This document shows positions 1 to 8,500 of a stretch of 64,000 nt of DNA, in pieces (the first letter of the stretch is position 1; every line of letters starts with the position of its first letter). Location: assembly GCF_007744075.1 (NCBI RefSeq), contig NZ_CP036266.1:806001-870000 (forward strand), written 5' to 3'. Source of the DNA: Gimesia chilikensis. GTDB lineage: Bacteria > Planctomycetota > Planctomycetia > Planctomycetales > Planctomycetaceae. The notes beneath the pieces are model-generated. The model ran no database searches and was not told the DNA's origin. It was given only the letters and a program-made list of their open reading frames with translations. The translations under genes were made by a program, and so were the position numbers.

Positions 1-467
1 GCGGTGAATATCAGCACGCCGTAACAGAGTCCCTGGGAGAGCATGCCCATCAGGCCGCCTCCCAGTGTCAGCAGCGTGACGAATGAAATTCCCAGGCCCG
101 CGGCAAACACGGTGCGTTCGGCAGTGAAGGGGGCCAGCGGTATGCGGATCAACCGTGTTACGAGTTGTCCCAGTCCCCAGGCGCCCAGCAGAATGATCGA
201 CGCGACTCCGATCAACGGAATCCGCTGCGGAAAATAAGCCCAGCCGGCGGGATGCGGATTCTCTTCCGGCAGCGGATCAACCAGATCAAGCAGCAGGAAC
301 GGCATTTCGGGCACAATGTACCAGCGGTCGATCTCCCTGTTGTTCGTCAGTGGAACAGACAGGTAGATCAGAAAAAACAACAGCAGCCAGACCAGGGCTC
401 CGTTCAGGAACAGCGGGGAATCTTTCTCCAGTGACTCCAGCGGTCTGTCTACAGATGGCTTATTCAT
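1..467 (-). CDS. Polytopic membrane protein, N-terminal part (cut by window edge)
   Basis: The reading frame opens at an ATG with its first base at 467 and stays open to the window edge, giving about 155 residues of the N-terminus. The protein starts with a short polar stretch (MNKPSVDRPLESLEKD) followed by hydrophobic helices near residues 22-40, 83-105 and 120-155, separated by a loop rich in Pro, Glu and Asp. This is the layout of a multi-pass inner-membrane protein, possibly related to GT39-type planctomycete membrane proteins, but no catalytic motif is visible in the part present. It lies 50 bp downstream of nadC on the same strand, so the two may be co-transcribed. The family is not recognised. 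Confidence 0.6.
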   Translation of the reverse strand, partial: MNKPSVDRPLESLEKDSPLFLNGALVWLLLFFLIYLSVPLTNNREIDRWYIVPEMPFLLLDLVDPLPEENPHPAGWAYFPQRIPLIGVASIILLGAWGLGQLVTRLIRIPLAPFTAERTVFAAGLGISFVTLLTLGGGLMGMLSQGLCYGVLIFT

Positions 468-517
468 TGGCAGTAATCAGTGTCTTCAACGAAATTAAAA
501 ATCAGGTCTTTTCAAAT

Positions 518-1408
518 TCAGGTGCGGCGTTTCCAGTCGAAACCGATATCCAGCGAGATGACAGAGTGAGTCAACGCACCCACGCTGATCCGTTCCACTC
601 CCGTCTCCGCAGCGGCCCGTACCGTTTCCAGGTTAATGCCCCCCGATGCTTCCAGCAGCGTCGCGGGTGACTGGGCATCACGCATCTGAATCGCCTCACG
701 CATGGTCTCGGGCGACATGTTATCCAGCAGCACGATCTCGGGCTTCCCTTCAAGTGCGTCGGCCAGCTGTTCGAGCGTGTCGACTTCGACTTCCACTCCT
801 TTTTCCCCATTCACCGATTCCCGCGCCTGTTGCACCGCAGCTGCGATGGTGGGATGCGAATTGCGGCTGGCCCAGGCAGCCAGGTGATTATCTTTGATCA
901 GGATCCCGTCATACAGGCCCATCCGGTGATTCGTTCCCCCGCCGGCTGCGACCGCATATTTTTCCAGTACCCGCCAGCCGGGCAGCGTTTTTCGCGTGTC
1001 CAGAATGCAGGCCCGGGTTCCCTCAATGGCTTTGACGTACTCCGCCGTCTGTGAAGCTACGCCGCACAGATGCGTCAGAAAGTTCAAGACGGTGCGTTCC
1101 CCGGTCAACAAAGATGCCAGAGGCCCGGCACACGTTGAAATAACGGATCCCGGTTCCAACGAAGCACCGTCAGCCAGATGATGCTCGCAGGTCACTCGCG
1201 GATCGAGTTCTGCAAAAATCAGTGAGGTAATCGGAGAACCAGCCAGAATTCCGCTCTGGCGGGCGACTATCTGAATTTCAGCCTGGTCGGTATCTTCAAT
1301 CAGGGCCTGACAGGTCAGGTCGCCGGTCTCCTGGAGATCTTCTGCCAGGCTCAGTTTGATGAGGGTACGGGCTGCTGCCTCATGGGGCTGTGTAAAGGGA
1401 ACTGTCAC
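518..1408 (-). CDS. nadC: Nicotinate-nucleotide pyrophosphorylase (carboxylating)
   Basis: Quinolinate phosphoribosyltransferase converts quinolinate and PRPP to nicotinate mononucleotide, CO2 and pyrophosphate in cytoplasmic de novo NAD synthesis. The NadC signatures are in order: LAEDLQETGDLT near residues 21-32, GERTVLNF near 103-110, DTRKTLPG near 137-144 and HRMGLYDGILIKDNH near 161-175, then the C-terminal SGG and GALTHS phosphate-binding loops. A GTG start at 1408 gives 296 residues, normal for NadC, and has an AGAG ribosome-binding site 8 bases upstream. The frame continues open far upstream, antisense to ald, but that part has no NadC similarity and its ATG at 1489 lacks a ribosome-binding site. 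It is divergent from ald and upstream of the membrane protein at the window edge. Confidence 0.93.
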   Translation of the reverse strand: MTVPFTQPHEAAARTLIKLSLAEDLQETGDLTCQALIEDTDQAEIQIVARQSGILAGSPITSLIFAELDPRVTCEHHLADGASLEPGSVISTCAGPLASLLTGERTVLNFLTHLCGVASQTAEYVKAIEGTRACILDTRKTLPGWRVLEKYAVAAGGGTNHRMGLYDGILIKDNHLAAWASRNSHPTIAAAVQQARESVNGEKGVEVEVDTLEQLADALEGKPEIVLLDNMSPETMREAIQMRDAQSPATLLEASGGINLETVRAAAETGVERISVGALTHSVISLDIGFDWKRRT

Positions 1409-1573
1409 GTGCGCATCTCTGTATTCGGGGGTCTGGGAACGCGCCGATTCAGGGGCATTCCGATTCTGAATCCAGCATCTGACTAACATCAGACGTAGAA
1501 TTAAACGATAATAACTATAAGTACTTATCGTATCATAGCAGTCTGCAGTTTGACATGTAATCGGGAGAAGCAC

Positions 1574-2680
1574 ATGATTATCGGAGTCCCTCGTGAAATC
1601 AAGCAGGACGAGTACCGCGTCGCCCTGATTCCGGTCGGAGCCGAGGAATTGACGGCCGCCGGGCATACCGTCCTGGTCGAACGGGGAGCCGGGCAGGGTA
1701 GTGGGATTCCCGATGAACTCTATGAAGAAAACGGGGCTGAAATCGTCGAAACGGCTCAAGAAATCTTCTCCCGCGCCGACATGATCATCAAGGTCAAAGA
1801 GCCCCAGCCCTCCGAATGGCCCCTGCTCAGGCCGGGCCAGATCCTGTTTACCTACTTCCACTTCGCCGCCGACGAAAAGCTCACCCGCGGCTTTCTGGAA
1901 ACGGGCGCCACCGCCGTCGCTTACGAAACGCTTGAGGGGAAAAACGGCCAGCTTCCGTTGTTGACACCCATGAGTGAAGTCGCCGGACGCATGAGCATTC
2001 AGGAAGGCGCCAAGTATCTGGAACGACCTCAGTTGGGGCGCGGCATTCTCCTGGGAGGCGTGCCCGGCGTGCCCCCCGCGCATATCGTGATTCTGGGGGG
2101 AGGTGTGGTCGGCAAGAACGCGGCCCAGATTGCAGCCGGTTTTCAGGCGGACGTCGTCATTCTGGATATCAGCGTGGACCGTCTGCGCTACCTTGAAGAC
2201 ATCATGCCTGCCAACGTGAATACGCTCTACAGTGACAAACACAACATCCGCGAGCAACTTGAGTTGGCGGACCTGGTGATCGGGGCTGTCCTGATTCCAG
2301 GTGCCCGGGCTCCGATGCTCGTTCCGGAGTCTGCATTGAAGATGATGAAGCCGGGCGCGGTGTTGATCGATGTCGCCGTCGATCAGGGAGGCTGTATCGA
2401 AACATCCCGGCCGACGACGCACTCGGATCCCACTTTCGTCGTGGATGGCGTCGTGCATTACTGTGTCGCTAACATGCCCGGCGCCGTGGGCCGCACCAGC
2501 ACTTATGCCCTGTGTAACGTCACGCTCCCGTACGCTCTCAAGCTGGCGAACCAGGGACTGGAAGCCGCCTGTGGGCAGGACAGCGGATTGTTGTCCGCGG
2601 TCAACGTGCACAACGGACAGGTAACCAACCGTGCGGTCGCCGCCACCTTTGGGCTGGACTACCAGGAGTTTTGTGTCTGA
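1574..2680 (+). CDS. ald: Alanine dehydrogenase
   Basis: Catalyses reversible NAD-dependent oxidative deamination of L-alanine to pyruvate and ammonia in the cytoplasm. The 368-residue product has the canonical residues at canonical positions: Arg15 (EYRVAL), Lys75 (IKVKEP) and His96 (TYFHFA) for pyruvate binding and catalysis, the Rossmann motif GGGVVG at 175-180, and the VDVAVDQGG loop with the catalytic Asp near 270. An ATG at 1550 is in frame, but the ATG at 1574 is preceded by GGGAGA at good spacing and begins with the family N-terminus MIIGVPREIK, so the shorter form was chosen. It stands alone and divergent from nadC. The 165 bp between the two starts must hold both promoters. Confidence 0.95.
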   Translation: MIIGVPREIKQDEYRVALIPVGAEELTAAGHTVLVERGAGQGSGIPDELYEENGAEIVETAQEIFSRADMIIKVKEPQPSEWPLLRPGQILFTYFHFAADEKLTRGFLETGATAVAYETLEGKNGQLPLLTPMSEVAGRMSIQEGAKYLERPQLGRGILLGGVPGVPPAHIVILGGGVVGKNAAQIAAGFQADVVILDISVDRLRYLEDIMPANVNTLYSDKHNIREQLELADLVIGAVLIPGARAPMLVPESALKMMKPGAVLIDVAVDQGGCIETSRPTTHSDPTFVVDGVVHYCVANMPGAVGRTSTYALCNVTLPYALKLANQGLEAACGQDSGLLSAVNVHNGQVTNRAVAATFGLDYQEFCV

Positions 2681-2977
2681 CGATAACGCAGATCCGTGAT
2701 TTCGTTGATCCCGTCGAGCAACATTCCGCACTGAAAATCTGCGCCGCTCCTCTGAACAGACTGAACTTGAACCGCGCGTCCCGAAGCGTATGCTGGTTCC
2801 CTTCTGGCTCGCGCGCGAGACGGGTGCAGCGTGCACTGCATGCAGGCGCACCACTGACGAAACAGCACCTGAATCTGAGTGGCTTTTCACCTGATGCTTA
2901 CTGGAGTATTTCGAACCGGTTCGCGATGTTCGGTCTCCGCTGTTCAGGGCAGACTGAGACACAAACCGGTCAGACCA

Positions 2978-3029
2978 GGACAAAATCTGGGACAGACGTG
3001 GACAAAATCCGGTCACAACGGGACAAAAT
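2978..3029 (+). repeat. Three GGACAAAAT direct repeats at 21-22 bp spacing
   Basis: Identical 9-mers GGACAAAAT occur at 2978-2986, 3000-3008 and 3021-3029. The first two continue as TCTGG and TCCGG, so the unit is nearer 14 bp. The 22- and 21-bp periods equal two helical turns and would put all copies on one face of the DNA, as in operators or iterons. A TTGACC hexamer follows at about 3036. No neighbouring gene shows what would be regulated. Confidence 0.6.
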
Positions 3030-3188
3030 TCTGTCTTGACCCTCCCGCGCCGTTCAACACAATCAGTTTCACTCTTCAAGCAATAAGTAGAGACAGTAGT
3101 CGTGAGACGGTCTGCCTCACCACATTCCACATGCTTTGATTCATAATGGGAGTTCATATAACACATCCTCATGAGCGGCAAGGCGTCA

Positions 3189-3231
3189 GCCGCCGGTTCC
3201 AGAGTTCGCGTCAACCTTTTCTACCGGCGGC
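3189..3231. repeat. 9-bp inverted repeat, 25-base loop
   Basis: GCCGCCGGT (3189-3197) is the exact reverse complement of ACCGGCGGC (3223-3231). There is no T-run on either side and no nearby gene end, so a terminator is unlikely. A dispersed palindromic repeat or element end is possible. Confidence 0.4.
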
Positions 3232-3483
3232 CAGGTAGCGTTTATTTAATATCTTTCAGAGTGTTCATGAGGTCGATAGAGTTAGCTATTTAAGTAATAA
3301 CCGTGGCCGAGGGTATGCGGTTGCTCTTGTTTTCAGGACTTCAACAACAGAAAAGAAAATTAGCCGCAGGGCATTAGCCCCGGTTGAAACGACTTGGATA
3401 TATACTATCCAAAATAAGAAACGCTGTCTGGCGCCTTGCCGCTTACAGAATAAACAATCGTTCCTGCTCGAAATCCGAAAAAT

Positions 3484-3539
3484 CAATCCCGTATTTTACT
3501 GGAAAGCAACCTGTCCCCGTAGCTGAAAATTGTTAAGCT
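3484..3539 (+). repeat. 56-bp repeat, copy A
   Basis: Aligns without gaps to 4202-4257 (offset 718) with about 10 mismatches in 56 positions. The shared core includes ATTTTACTG, GCAACCTGTCCCC, TAGCTGAA and AAGCT. The complement contains GGGGACAGGTTGC, which resembles the GGGGACAGG-type dispersed repeats often linked to REP-associated transposases; that link is inference. The copy sits about 60-120 bp upstream of a small broken gene. Confidence 0.65.
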
Positions 3540-3599
3540 GAACAGGGAGACGGAACGAATATCGAATGGAAACTCCCGGATCCCGACAACCATTCATTA

Positions 3600-4028
3600 A
3601 TGCACGACGAATACATGACTGCGATTAAAATTTACGAATTCAGGGAAGAACATTAAGAGCTGAGTCCGGTTTGGACGTGGGAGAGCGATCCATTCAAGCC
3701 CGAAGACTCGCTGATCCCAGTGCCGTTAACCGCTGAAGCGATTGCACAGGCCGATTCATTACTCATCCATTCCGAGTTCAAAACTCCCTCTGGAAAAACA
3801 TTGCAGAGGTTGATTATCATGAGTCCGTTGACTGAGGACGTGTTTGCGATCACGGTCCTGTCCGGAGAGCAGGCATTTACATTTAACAGACAACTGCGCG
3901 ATCTCTCGGAAGACGATCTGAGTCGATTAGCACGCTTTCTTTCTGAAGACCCGGGCAACATCTTCCCTTTGCGCTACTCTGTCGTTGCTGAAAAACTTCT
4001 GATTCCAGACGGCGAGTTCACGATCTGA
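3600..4028 (+). pseudogene. Small unknown gene interrupted by an in-frame TAA
   Basis: One frame runs from an ATG at 3600 (another at 3615) to 4028 with a single TAA at 3654-3656. Upstream of the stop it reads MHDEYMTAIKIYEFREEH; downstream it continues at once with protein-like ELSPVWTWESDPFKPED and then about 103 residues to the natural end. A GTG at 3720 could start a 102-residue protein but has no ribosome-binding site and would drop sequence that looks coding. I read this as a nonsense-mutated gene of about 142 codons. A shorter functional C-terminal protein, or a sequencing error at the TAA, remains possible. The product is soluble and acidic, with no motif I recognise. Confidence 0.4.
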
Positions 4029-4342
4029 TGTAAGTTCAGCGCAATTAAAGTAGAAAACTGACAGTGTAAAGGAAACAGCAATAACCCGAATTCGATTTCC
4101 AACCATGTAGGGGAGGACCCGTGTGTCCTCCCGTCTGTTGACTTTCAACATCAGCGCGACTTCGGAGGGAAACAGGCCCTGTGACCAGGAGCCCAGAATA
4201 CCAATCGGGCATTTTACTGTAATGCAACCTGTCCCCTTAGCTGAAGATCGGGAAGCTACACGGAGGACCATAATTAGTTGAACTATCTGTCTCCTGGTCT
4301 TCGTGGACCAATGTAATACAACATTGAAAAAGATAACCTCGC
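4029..4342. other. Intergenic stretch with hairpin and repeat copy B
   Basis: No gene. It contains a perfect 8-bp stem (GGGAGGAC at 4111-4118, GTCCTCCC at 4125-4132, six-base loop) without a T-run, and the second copy of the 56-bp repeat. Together these look like a dispersed intergenic element rather than a terminator. Confidence 0.5.
4202..4257 (+). repeat. 56-bp repeat, copy B
   Basis: Second copy of the repeat at 3484-3539, in the same orientation. It lies about 85 bp upstream of the EF-Tu-like small gene, just as copy A lies upstream of the broken gene. The parallel placement suggests duplication of a unit made of repeat plus small gene, or two insertions of the same element. Confidence 0.65.
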
Positions 4343-4651
4343 ATGAAATACCATGAAATTGAAGCCGAAGTCTACTATTTAACCACAGAGGAAGGCGGTC
4401 GCAAAAACGGCGTACTTAACGGATATCGCGGCCAGTTCCACTATGATGGTGGTGATCATGATGGGGGGCAGTTCTTTCCAGATTTCCTGGAAAACGAAAT
4501 GATCGAACTGGGAAGCATAGTGTCAGTGCTCATTCGTTTTCCACAGCGACAGTGGGATGAAATTCATTCCGGCCGAATCAAAATCGGAATGAGTTTTTTT
4601 GTTAGAGAAGGAGCTAAAGTGGTAGGACGAGGGAGAGTGAAGCGAGTTTGA
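4343..4651 (+). CDS. Stand-alone EF-Tu domain-3-like small protein
   Basis: The 102-residue product resembles the C-terminal beta-barrel (domain 3) of elongation factor Tu without any GTPase domain. It starts EIEAEVYYLTTEEGGR, like the family's strand-plus-loop in which EF-Tu has GGRHTPF. It then has GYRGQFHYDG near residues 28-37 (EF-Tu: YRPQFYF) and ends IKIGMSFFVREGAKVVGRG (EF-Tu: GMRFAIREGGRTVGAG). Such orphan domains occur in many bacteria with no established role; domain 3 contacts aminoacyl-tRNA in EF-Tu, but that function cannot be assumed here. The ribosome-binding site is weak. The gene stands alone between repeat copy B and the convergent hydrolase. Confidence 0.7.
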   Translation: MKYHEIEAEVYYLTTEEGGRKNGVLNGYRGQFHYDGGDHDGGQFFPDFLENEMIELGSIVSVLIRFPQRQWDEIHSGRIKIGMSFFVREGAKVVGRGRVKRV

Positions 4652-4700
4652 TTGTGGCAGACAGAGTAGGGCGAGACTACGCTTAGAAAACTCTACATTC

Positions 4701-5402
4701 TTATGCCCCAGCGGAACGCCCCGCTTCCACACGCCGCACAAAATCAGCAAGCACCTGATTGAATTCGTCCGGTCGTTCCAGATTCATGAAATGCCCACAA
4801 CCATGCATGACATGCAGCTCCGTCTGCAGTGCCAGGTGCGACAGGGCCATCGCCTTCTCCTCGGTGATCACCGGATCCTGATCACCACACATGACCAGCA
4901 GGGGTTTCTCCCACTGCGCAACGATCGGGGTGTGATCAGTGCGGCTGTGAAAGACCCGGACAGCGTTGATCAGGTCTGTGGTTTTCTGTGACAGCGCCAG
5001 CGACTCAATTCTCTCGACGACCTCCGGCTGCGCAGCGGTGCCAAACCAGCCGCTGATTTCCGGCCACATCCCGCGAATACCCTGATGATGCAGTGTGTCG
5101 AGATAAGCATCGCGTGCAGCAGGCTCCGGGCGGTGGCCTGCTTTGGTGCCAACCAGCACCAGCGCCGCGATCCGATCGGGGGCCTGACGCGCCATTTCCA
5201 GCGCGCAGGAACCTCCCATCGAGGAGCCGATGGCAATCAGGGAATGCGTGTCGATGGAATCCAACACACGGCTGGCCCAGTCTTCGAGGGAGTCTCCCAG
5301 TTGATACAGACAGGGAGTCGTGCAACGTCCAGGGACAATCGCGCGTTGTTCGTCCCACATCGAATGATCGAGCGGGAAGGCATGCAGAAACGCGAGATGC
5401 AT
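4701..5402 (-). CDS. Alpha/beta hydrolase
   Basis: A 233-residue soluble alpha/beta-hydrolase-fold enzyme of the 3-oxoadipate enol-lactonase/esterase type. The nucleophile elbow is GSSMGG (residues 59-64, Ser61). The likely acid lies in the CGDQDPV strand-turn and the catalytic His in GCGHFMNLERP near the C-terminus, so the triad looks complete. The N-terminal LHAFPLDHSMW is the usual oxyanion-hole strand. There is no signal peptide. The substrate cannot be told from sequence. It follows the terminator of the giant gene on the same strand and so probably has its own promoter between 5403 and 5480. Confidence 0.85.
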   Translation of the reverse strand: MHLAFLHAFPLDHSMWDEQRAIVPGRCTTPCLYQLGDSLEDWASRVLDSIDTHSLIAIGSSMGGSCALEMARQAPDRIAALVLVGTKAGHRPEPAARDAYLDTLHHQGIRGMWPEISGWFGTAAQPEVVERIESLALSQKTTDLINAVRVFHSRTDHTPIVAQWEKPLLVMCGDQDPVITEEKAMALSHLALQTELHVMHGCGHFMNLERPDEFNQVLADFVRRVEAGRSAGA

Positions 5403-5483
5403 TCAACTGGTCCTAATGATTAACCTGTGGCTTAGCTGTGCACAGTCCACTTTATGTTAACCACACGCCAGGCATTTGCCTAT

Positions 5484-5525
5484 GAAATAAAAAAAGAGAG
5501 GTGGAGCTTTCGCTCACACCTCTCC
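5484..5525 (-). terminator. Rho-independent terminator of the giant gene
   Basis: On the minus strand an 8-bp stem GAGAGGTG/CACCTCTC continues, past one bulged base, into GAGC/GCTC closed by a GAAA tetraloop and followed by seven Ts. It begins 33 bases after the giant gene's stop codon. The stem is nearly perfect and the GNRA loop is stabilising, so this is a confident terminator. Confidence 0.88.
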
Positions 5526-5557
5526 GTCTCTCATTATTCCAGTTGACAGGCGACTGC

Positions 5558-8500
5558 TTAGATCAGCGGACCTGACCAGTCTGCGAAGAGGTCATCCACT
5601 TCTTCGCCTGCGGTTTCCAGTTCGAAGCCGGCGTTCAGATCCTGGTTATCTTCGAATTCGAAGCCAAGGTCATATCCGTCTGATTCGAGACTCTCGAAGT
5701 CGTTGGTCAGCAGCTGATCTGTCTCGTAAGAGTTATCGAGCAGCGAACCAACCAGTTGATCCAGTCCGCTGGACTGATCCAGGTTCAGTACCGAATCCTG
5801 TACGGTCAGCGAAGTGTAACCCCAGTCCGAAGCTGTTTCGACGGTTGTTGGCTCGGAGGCCGGCTCCAGTGCAGGTGCGGGAGCAACCCCGACAGACTGC
5901 TTGGTGCGAGTGGTTGCAGCCGGAGCATCAACCACAGGTGCTGAGGTCATCAGCGGAGTCGGATCGAGTCCAGCACCAGTCAACGGAGCTGACAGTGGAC
6001 TGATTACGGCTCCTGCGGCGTCTGCATAGGCAGCCTGCAGGATGCGAACATCAAGGGTTGAGATCGACTTCCGAACCGAGGGGTCGAGGAATTCGCCCAT
6101 GAGGTCATCCGGATAGAAGTTCTCATCGATGTGCAGGCCGTCGTCGGTCAGCGGTGCAATCAGATCCCAGCTGACAAACTGAACCTGGCCGGAACCGCTG
6201 GTTTCAACATGGTCAGCATAGGCAGAGTAGCCCGTCGTGAAGCCGGCTGCGTGACCGATTTCATGCAGCAGGACGGTATACAGGTCGTAGTGTCCGTCGG
6301 CGGCAGAACCGGAGATCGCTTCTCCATTGCTGTCGAAGGAGAGCCCTTCGATGGACGAGTACCAGCCGAGGCCGGCAGCATCGTCGTCGATGTAAACGCG
6401 TCCCTTGACGGGAATCCCGTTTTCGTCGAGTTCCAGGATATGCCCTTCACCCAGTTGCTGACCACCCAGGTCGGTAACCACGACCTGAACTGACAGGTTC
6501 TGGTTTCCGGTAGCGGTCTTCCATTCGTCAACAGCGGCGTTGATCAGGTCATTCAGTGAGTCATCCCCGTCTGTGGTGATGGAGGAACCATACCATTCCT
6601 GCGGGAAGTTTGGCGGGAAGATGACCGACTGACCGCTGGCTTTGGAACGGTTGTAGTTCGTTGCCAGGAAGGTCAGGTCCTTGAAGTTGATCTGGCCGCT
6701 CTTGTCGAAGTCGAGTGACCAGGCCAGCCCGGAGGAGGCGTTGACCACGGACGTTCCATAGAAGGATGAGAACTTGAGCAGGTCCTTGAAGTCGATGACA
6801 CCACTGTCATCCAGGTCAAACGGGACAGCCCACAGATCGGTGGTCGGTGCAGTCGCCACTGATGCGGTCACAGCACCGGTACCTGCCACATCCAGTTGAG
6901 CGTTGATCACGCGGATGCCCAGGTTGTGAGGTCCGAGGAAGCCGGCGACGGTATCGATGGCAACGCCATCATCGGCCAGCGATTCAAACTTCACGCGGGC
7001 CAGCAGGACCTGCTTGCTGGACCCCAGTGTGCCCACGCCGTTCTGACCGCTGATGCCCGATACGATGCCGGTCTGGTCATCGATGCTGGACGAAGTGCTG
7101 TTCCCGAATGCAGAACCGAATTCGATGGCGGTCGCAGTAAAGAAGTCGGTGTTGTATTCCAGGTCAAACGAACCGCCGGTGATACCGGAGCCGTCTGTGG
7201 TGGTACCCCAGACTTCAACCCAGAAACTGTCCCATTCATCAACCCAATCTTCGCTTTCCGGTACGGAACCGGTTTCGCCGTTCGCATCAGTCGTTGTCTG
7301 TGATTTCACGATCGAAGTACTGATGGTGGTATTGGGAGAAGCAGTTCCCGTCAATGGCGGGCCGGAGGGATCCAGGATCGTTCCCGTCGCGGTAGTCGAG
7401 GGGAAGAATTCCAGAATCTGCAGACCGCTGAAGGTGTCAGCAACGAATGCCAGGGTGCCGTTCACAAACAGGCTGCGGGCACTGCTGGGCGTATCAAATG
7501 TGTTGATCAGGATCGGGCTGGTCGGATTCGTAATATCAACCACTTGCAGGCCGGTAGCTCCATCTGCCACATAGGCAAAGTTGCCATCAACCTGGACACC
7601 CGTGGCGACGCCAGGAGTATTCAGTGTACCCACGATTGAGGCGGTGGCGGGGGTTGAGATGTCAATCACCTGCAGACCGCCTTCACGGTTCGCTACAAAG
7701 GCGTAGTTTCCGACAACATCCAGTCCAATCGCGGCTCCGCCCGGAGTCAGAACATTTTTGATCAGGGTGGGGTTGGATGAGTCTGTGACGTTGACAATCT
7801 GCAGCCCGTTATTTCCATCGGTGAGGTAGGCGACGTTGCCAATGACTTCCACACCACCTGCCAGACCGCCGGGAGTGGAAACTCCAAAGCTTCCCAGAAT
7901 AGAGGGAGCGGCCGGGTTGGTGACATCAACGATCTGCAGACCGCCACCGTTTCCACTGTCGTCTGCGACATAGGCCAGGTTACCGATGACCTGGACGCCG
8001 CGGGCACGGGCGGGTGTGGCGATACTGCCGACGAAGACCGGAGCAGCCGGGTTCGCAATGTTGATGATCTGCAGTCCTGCTTCACCAACCGCCAGGTAAG
8101 CCAGGTTGCCGACTACATCGATCGCCTGGGCGATGCCCTGGTTGTTGAAGTCAAACTCACCAACATGGAAAGGAGCAGCCGGGTTGGCAATGTTATAGAT
8201 CTGCAGGCCGCCATCGCGGTCTGCCACATAAGCGTAGTTACCGACAACATCCACGGCGACTGCAGCGTCAGAAGTGGCGACACTGCTGAGCGACTCGACA
8301 CTGGTCAGGAAGACGGCACGTCCATTTGGAACCAGATTGTCCAGGATCACCTCGAACGTTTCCGGGCTTTCGGTGAAGATATCGTTGAACACAGTGATGT
8401 TCAGCGGAACCTGCGTCACGCCGGGGCCGAAGGTCAGAGTCTGGCCAGAGATTCCCTGGTAGTCATTCGGGGAAGTGGCTGTTCCGTCGATGGTTGAAGC

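Larger units (their letters stand above)
2681..3599. other. Gene-poor intergenic stretch with repeats
   Basis: No frame here has a convincing protein: those present have unlike-protein composition and no ribosome-binding sites. It contains a 12-bp perfect palindrome (CGAACCGGTTCG, 2912-2923), three spaced copies of GGACAAAAT (2978-3029), an inverted repeat (GCCGCCGGT at 3189-3197 against ACCGGCGGC at 3223-3231) and the first copy of a 56-bp repeat (3484-3539). It reads as accumulated repeat or mobile-element remnants, or a regulatory region, rather than coding DNA. Confidence 0.6.

Noticed and set aside
2671..3039. 122-codon plus-strand frame after ald.
   Set aside because: It overlaps the ald end, runs through the short repeats, and has no ribosome-binding site or protein-like pattern.
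1409..3214. The nadC frame stays open upstream, giving an 898-residue minus-strand reading frame.
   Set aside because: The upstream two thirds are antisense to ald and non-coding DNA, have no family resemblance, and normal NadC length is reached from the GTG at 1408.
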